This document shows, one piece after another, positions 5,950 to 8,585 of a DNA stretch of 8,585 nucleotides. Both the position numbers and the translations under genes were made by a program. The stretch lies in the NCBI GenBank assembly GCA_016288175.1, contig JAEEYN010000172.1:1-8585 (forward strand), given 5' to 3'. A model generated the notes under the pieces. The model searched no databases. It had not been told where the DNA came from and saw only the letters and a list, made by a program, of their open reading frames with translations. Every line of letters begins with the position of its first letter. The first letter of the stretch is position 1. The stretch comes from Bacillota bacterium. Its GTDB lineage: Bacteria; Bacillota; Clostridia; Christensenellales; CAG-138.

Positions 5950-6396
5950 TCAAAGCGCAAGCCGCATCTGAACGTGTGGTATGCCGTCCTCGAGGAACAC
6001 TTCGCTCGTGACGGCGAAGCCCGCCTTTTCATAGAAGCCGATCGCGTATTGCTGCGCTTCGATATAGACCTCACTCGCGCCGAGCCGGCGGCATTCGTCG
6101 ATCGCGGCGCGCAGCACGGCCATGCCGAGGCCCTTCCCGCGCTCCTTTGAGACGACGCGGCCGATCTGCATCGTGCCGGGTTCATCCGCTTTTTCGCAGA
6201 CGCGCGCGCAGGCGGCGCAGGAACCGTCGGCGTTCGGAATGAAGATATGCACTGCCGCCTGATCCAGCCCGTCGAGGTCCTGATAGACGCAGTTCTGCTC
6301 CACGACGAAGACCGCGCTCCTTAGGCGCAGGATCTCATAAAGCTCCTTTGCGGTGAGCTCTGAAAAGCGTTTGATCTGCAGTTCGTATCCGTTCAT
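5950..6396 (-). CDS. elaA: ElaA-type GNAT N-acetyltransferase
   Basis: A 148-residue single-domain acetyltransferase of the GCN5 family. The FVVEQNCVYQDLDG stretch (30-43), IGRVVSKERGKGLG (78-91) with the acetyl-CoA pyrophosphate loop R86-G-K-G-L-G91, and the C-terminal EDGIPHVQM (136-144) closely match Escherichia coli ElaA. The family transfers an acetyl group from acetyl-CoA to an amine, but the true substrate is not settled. The start at 6396 (MNGYELQ) is preferred to the longer frame because AAAGAGGA is just upstream and the promoter at 6425-6453 lies inside the longer frame. It is probably a single-gene unit: it has its own promoter, and a terminator follows. Confidence 0.92.
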   Translation of the reverse strand: MNGYELQIKRFSELTAKELYEILRLRSAVFVVEQNCVYQDLDGLDQAAVHIFIPNADGSCAACARVCEKADEPGTMQIGRVVSKERGKGLGMAVLRAAIDECRRLGASEVYIEAQQYAIGFYEKAGFAVTSEVFLEDGIPHVQMRLAL

Positions 6397-6424
6397 AGCT
6401 TCCTCTTTAATTTGCGTTTTGATT

Positions 6425-6453
6425 ATAATAAGCGAAATACCGGGAAAAATCAA
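6425..6453 (-). promoter_or_regulatory. Probable promoter of elaA
   Basis: On the minus strand TTGATT (6453-6448), a 17-base spacer and TATTAT (6430-6425) give a moderate sigma-A-type match. A better -10, TATAAT, overlaps it at 6427-6422 but has no good -35 at standard spacing. The leader is short (about 20 bases). Confidence 0.5.
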
Positions 6454-6476
6454 GCGAAAGCATATAAAGAAATACA

Positions 6477-6505
6477 TTGAAAACCGAACATTCCAATGAT
6501 AGAAT
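6477..6505 (+). promoter_or_regulatory. Promoter of the second lipoprotein gene
   Basis: TTGAAA at 6477-6482, 17 bases, then TAGAAT at 6500-6505 with TGA just before it (extended -10). Start point near 6512, 45 bases before the ATG at 6557. It is back to back with the elaA promoter. Confidence 0.7.
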
Positions 6506-6507
6506 GT
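6488..6507. promoter_or_regulatory. Possible operator: inverted repeat over the -10 box
   Basis: ACATTC (6488-6493) and GAATGT (6502-6507) form a 6-bp inverted repeat with an 8-bp spacer, covering the -10 element of the plus-strand promoter. The 14-bp centre-to-centre spacing roughly suits a dimeric repressor. No regulator gene lies nearby, and six-base arms can occur by chance. Confidence 0.3.
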
Positions 6508-6556
6508 AACTGCGGCAAGGTTTGATATGATATCTGCTGTGGAAAGGAAGGATCGG

Positions 6557-7891
6557 ATGAAGAAAGGCGTTTTGTTTGCAGAAGTATTGTTTTTGCTTCT
6601 TTTTGCTTTCGTTTCCTGCGGGAAGGCTCCGACTCCAGATTCCGGTGCGGCGGGCCCTCTGCCGATTCCGAAGCCTTATTCCCCGGGGATGACGTATGCT
6701 GACGTCTACACCACGGAAACGGATTTCGACAACCGCTTCGGACGAACCTTTGTGAGCCTGATCGAAACGGAGGAGACCTATTTTTTCCACCCGACGCACA
6801 GCGGATACGAGTACTTTTGCGATAAGCTGTCCGGAGAATCGGGAGTGCTTTGCGGGAAGCCGGAATGCACCCATGACAAAACGGCGGATAATGCGGAGTG
6901 CGGCGGATTCACAAACGGGATCGCGGCAAATACCGTCAATCTTTACCAAGGAAAGCTCTACTACCTCGGTGACGCTCCGCCCGATGAGCTCGGGAACCGT
7001 ACTGCGGTTTACAGGATGAATACCGATGGAACGGAGCATGAAAGGCTCTTCCGGCTTCGCTGCGATGCGGCTTATATCCCGCAGCGGCTCGACTGCCACA
7101 GAGGGAGGCTCTACGGATGGAACTGCACGGAAACGGTGACGGACGGCGTCCCGGAGCAGCTTTGGAGCGTTTCCTGTTTCGATATCGAAACGGGAGAGTT
7201 CAAGCTTATATGCGAAGGAAGAGGCTACAGCACCGTTATGCCGACGCTCTTCTATTTCGGCAAATACGTTTATATATGCGCGTCGTGGGGCCTCCATTCC
7301 GAAACCGGCGGGAACGCTGACGCGCAAGAATGGATCGGAACGAATATTCGTATTTATCGCTGGGACATAGATAAAGCGGAGCTGGAGACCGTGGCGGACG
7401 GCGTTGTTGACAGCATGATCGGCTTGATGCCTGCGATATGGGTCGAAGCGGAGGACAGGATCTATATAGTTCCGAAGGTCGCGTTAACTTTGGACGGCGA
7501 AAGACCCGAAACTGCGGTCTACATGATCCGAGACGGCGGGATAGAGAAGCTGTTTGATTTCGACGGAAGGAGCGGCAATTTGGACGCCCTTGACGGCGGC
7601 GTGATCCTTTATGATTTCGATCGCGAAAAGGAAATGATGCCGGTATGTATAAAGGACTTCACCGGCGCAATCGTTTATGAAGGCAAATGGGATATGCGCC
7701 TGCTTCGCTCGCTTGCACCCGGTGCGTCGTTTTGCTCCTTCTATGCCGTGATGGGGGATACGCAAACGCTGTACTGTTCGATGCTGCTTAATGCGAATGG
7801 CAAACGGGGCGGCGCGAACTGCCTGATACGCTGCCGCCTGACGGATGGGGAACCGGAGATGACCGTGTTGTTCGTTACGGAAAACAGCTAA
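6557..7891 (+). CDS. Predicted lipoprotein, probable beta-propeller, function unknown
   Basis: A 444-residue protein with a lipoprotein signal peptide: MKKG, hydrophobic core, and lipobox F-V-S-C with the lipidated cysteine at 21. A short Pro-rich spacer follows. From about residue 125 on there are repeated units of the type 'GKLYYLG ... VYRMNTDGTEHERLF' (blades near 129-166, 178-219, 231-280, 294-336, with weaker ones after), which resemble the YxxDxDG-type strands of bacterial beta-propellers such as DUF5050-like proteins. Ahead of the propeller is a cysteine/histidine motif C99-GKPE-C104-T-H106 with C115, which might bind metal. From memory this motif recurs in clostridial lipoproteins. 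The ATG at 6557 is chosen for the lipoprotein start and GGAAAGGAAGG at 6541-6551. It likely acts outside the membrane in binding or sensing, but the ligand is unknown. Confidence 0.85.
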   Translation: MKKGVLFAEVLFLLLFAFVSCGKAPTPDSGAAGPLPIPKPYSPGMTYADVYTTETDFDNRFGRTFVSLIETEETYFFHPTHSGYEYFCDKLSGESGVLCGKPECTHDKTADNAECGGFTNGIAANTVNLYQGKLYYLGDAPPDELGNRTAVYRMNTDGTEHERLFRLRCDAAYIPQRLDCHRGRLYGWNCTETVTDGVPEQLWSVSCFDIETGEFKLICEGRGYSTVMPTLFYFGKYVYICASWGLHSETGGNADAQEWIGTNIRIYRWDIDKAELETVADGVVDSMIGLMPAIWVEAEDRIYIVPKVALTLDGERPETAVYMIRDGGIEKLFDFDGRSGNLDALDGGVILYDFDREKEMMPVCIKDFTGAIVYEGKWDMRLLRSLAPGASFCSFYAVMGDTQTLYCSMLLNANGKRGGANCLIRCRLTDGEPEMTVLFVTENS

Positions 7892-7901
7892 CGGAATAAG
7901 C

Positions 7902-7916
7902 CCGGCGCAGCGCCGG
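7902..7916. repeat. Short GC-rich hairpin after the lipoprotein gene
   Basis: CCGGCG (7902-7907), a 3-base loop and CGCCGG (7911-7916). There is no T-run on the plus strand; read on the minus strand it is not followed by one either. It may only stabilise the 3' end of the lipoprotein message ahead of the true terminator. Confidence 0.4.
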
Positions 7917-7923
7917 AAAAGTC

Positions 7924-7957
7924 AAAGCAGGAGGTCTCATGACCTCCTGCTTTTATT
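7924..7957. terminator. Bidirectional terminator between the lipoprotein and mscS genes
   Basis: AAAGCAGGAGGTC (7924-7936) pairs perfectly with GACCTCCTGCTTT (7941-7953), a 13-bp stem with a 4-base loop, with T-rich sequence on the plus side and TTT on the minus side. It serves both convergent genes (stops at 7891 and 7960). Confidence 0.9.
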
Positions 7958-7959
7958 AT

Positions 7960-8585
7960 TCAGCTCTTCATGTGCACGTCCAGCTGCGGGAACGGGATCT
8001 CGATCCCGGCGGCGTTCAGCGCGTCGCGGCCCTTTTCGGTCAGCTCGAAGCGCAGGCGCCAGTATTCCTCCTGTCTGCACCAGAGGCGCAGCTTGCACTT
8101 CAAAGCGCTGTCGCCGCATTCATCAAGCAGTACCTGCGGCGCGGGCTCCGAAAGAACGCCGTTTTCGCCGTCGAGGATCGAGAGCAGCGCCTCGCGGACG
8201 GCCTTGAAATCGCTGCCGTAGCCGACGCCGAAATCGATATCGAGGCGGCGGGTGCCCTCGCGGGTGTAGTTGATGATCGCGCTGTTGGTGAGGCTCGAAT
8301 TCGGAACGGAGATATGCCGGTTGTCCGCCGTGATGAGCTCCGTATAGAATACGCTCACGGTACGGACCGTGCCCTCCGTTTCGCCGATCTTGACATACTC
8401 ATCGGCCTTGATCTGCTTGTTGATAAGAAGCATTATGCCGCCGATGAAATTGCTGAGCACGCCCTGCAGAGCGAGGCTGACGGCAACGCCGGCGGAGGCG
8501 AGGATCGCGACGAAGGAGGAGAGGGGAACGCCCATCACGCCGATCGCGGCAATGACGACGACCGAATAAAGCAGGATCCGGATCA
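7960..8585 (-). CDS. mscS: Small-conductance mechanosensitive channel MscS (5' end outside window)
   Basis: The last 207 residues of an MscS-type channel; the frame stays open to the window edge, so the start and the first two membrane helices are missing. Visible parts: the pore helix TM3 with the conserved ALQGVLSN hinge (at 8474-8451), the beta domain (ADEYVKIGETEGTVRTV, then TADNRHISVPNSSL and INYTRE), and the C-terminal alpha/beta domain ending in AAGIEIPFPQLDVHMKS. MscS opens when membrane tension rises during osmotic downshock and releases solutes. The sequence stops soon after the alpha/beta domain, with no extra cytosolic extension. At the positions that line the pore in Escherichia coli MscS, L109 is kept but L105 is replaced by valine. 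The gene is convergent with the lipoprotein gene and shares its terminator. Confidence 0.93.
   Translation of the reverse strand, partial: IRILLYSVVVIAAIGVMGVPLSSFVAILASAGVAVSLALQGVLSNFIGGIMLLINKQIKADEYVKIGETEGTVRTVSVFYTELITADNRHISVPNSSLTNSAIINYTREGTRRLDIDFGVGYGSDFKAVREALLSILDGENGVLSEPAPQVLLDECGDSALKCKLRLWCRQEEYWRLRFELTEKGRDALNAAGIEIPFPQLDVHMKS

Noticed and set aside
6407..7327. Minus-strand ORF opposite the propeller lipoprotein
   Set aside because: It runs through the divergent promoters and the lipoprotein signal region, and no family is recognisable.

Overview
The window is bacterial chromosomal DNA of fairly high GC. It has AAAGGAGG-type ribosome-binding sites, textbook TTGACA-N17-TATAAT promoters, intrinsic terminators, two lipoproteins with typical lipoboxes and a ydjIGH-type gene set. 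Together these suggest a Gram-positive (Bacillota) lineage, most likely a GC-rich gut-type clostridium. This placement is inferred from gene families and signals; no rRNA or phylogenetic marker is present.

Layout, left to right. (1) The 3' end of an unidentified gene (2-130). (2) A 313-base gap with a strong promoter and what looks like the tail of a decayed ORF ending in a Pro/Thr/Ser-rich stretch. (3) A predicted lipoprotein of unknown function (444-1400) with its own terminator. (4) A plus-strand operon 1612-4923, driven by a perfect sigma-A-type promoter. It encodes an SPFH protein with three C-terminal zinc ribbons (YdjI-like), a double zinc-ribbon protein with a C-terminal membrane anchor (YdjG-like) and a TPM-domain membrane protein (YdjH-like). 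(5) On the minus strand, a DUF362 protein (4979-5869) and an ElaA-type GNAT acetyltransferase (5950-6396). Here the terminator of elaA and the promoter of the DUF362 gene are interleaved in one 36-base stretch. (6) Divergent from elaA, a second predicted lipoprotein, probably a beta-propeller (6557-7891). (7) Convergent to it, a small-conductance mechanosensitive channel (MscS), running off the right edge.

The most coherent unit is the ydjI-ydjG-ydjH operon. In Bacillus subtilis the equivalent genes sit with ydjF (a PspA homologue) in one operon and help place PspA at the membrane under envelope stress. Here the order is I-G-H and no pspA is present. This could be a reduced, rearranged or PspA-independent version of the membrane-stress module. 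MscS and the two lipoproteins add to an envelope-themed neighbourhood, but nothing shows that they are functionally linked.

I did not find RNA genes, insertion sequences, CRISPR arrays or clear signs of a mobile element. I do not see a clearly new system. The items most worth checking are the PspA-less ydjIGH module, the structured ydjI-ydjG intergenic region, the fused terminator/promoter, the decayed ORF and the two unassigned lipoproteins.
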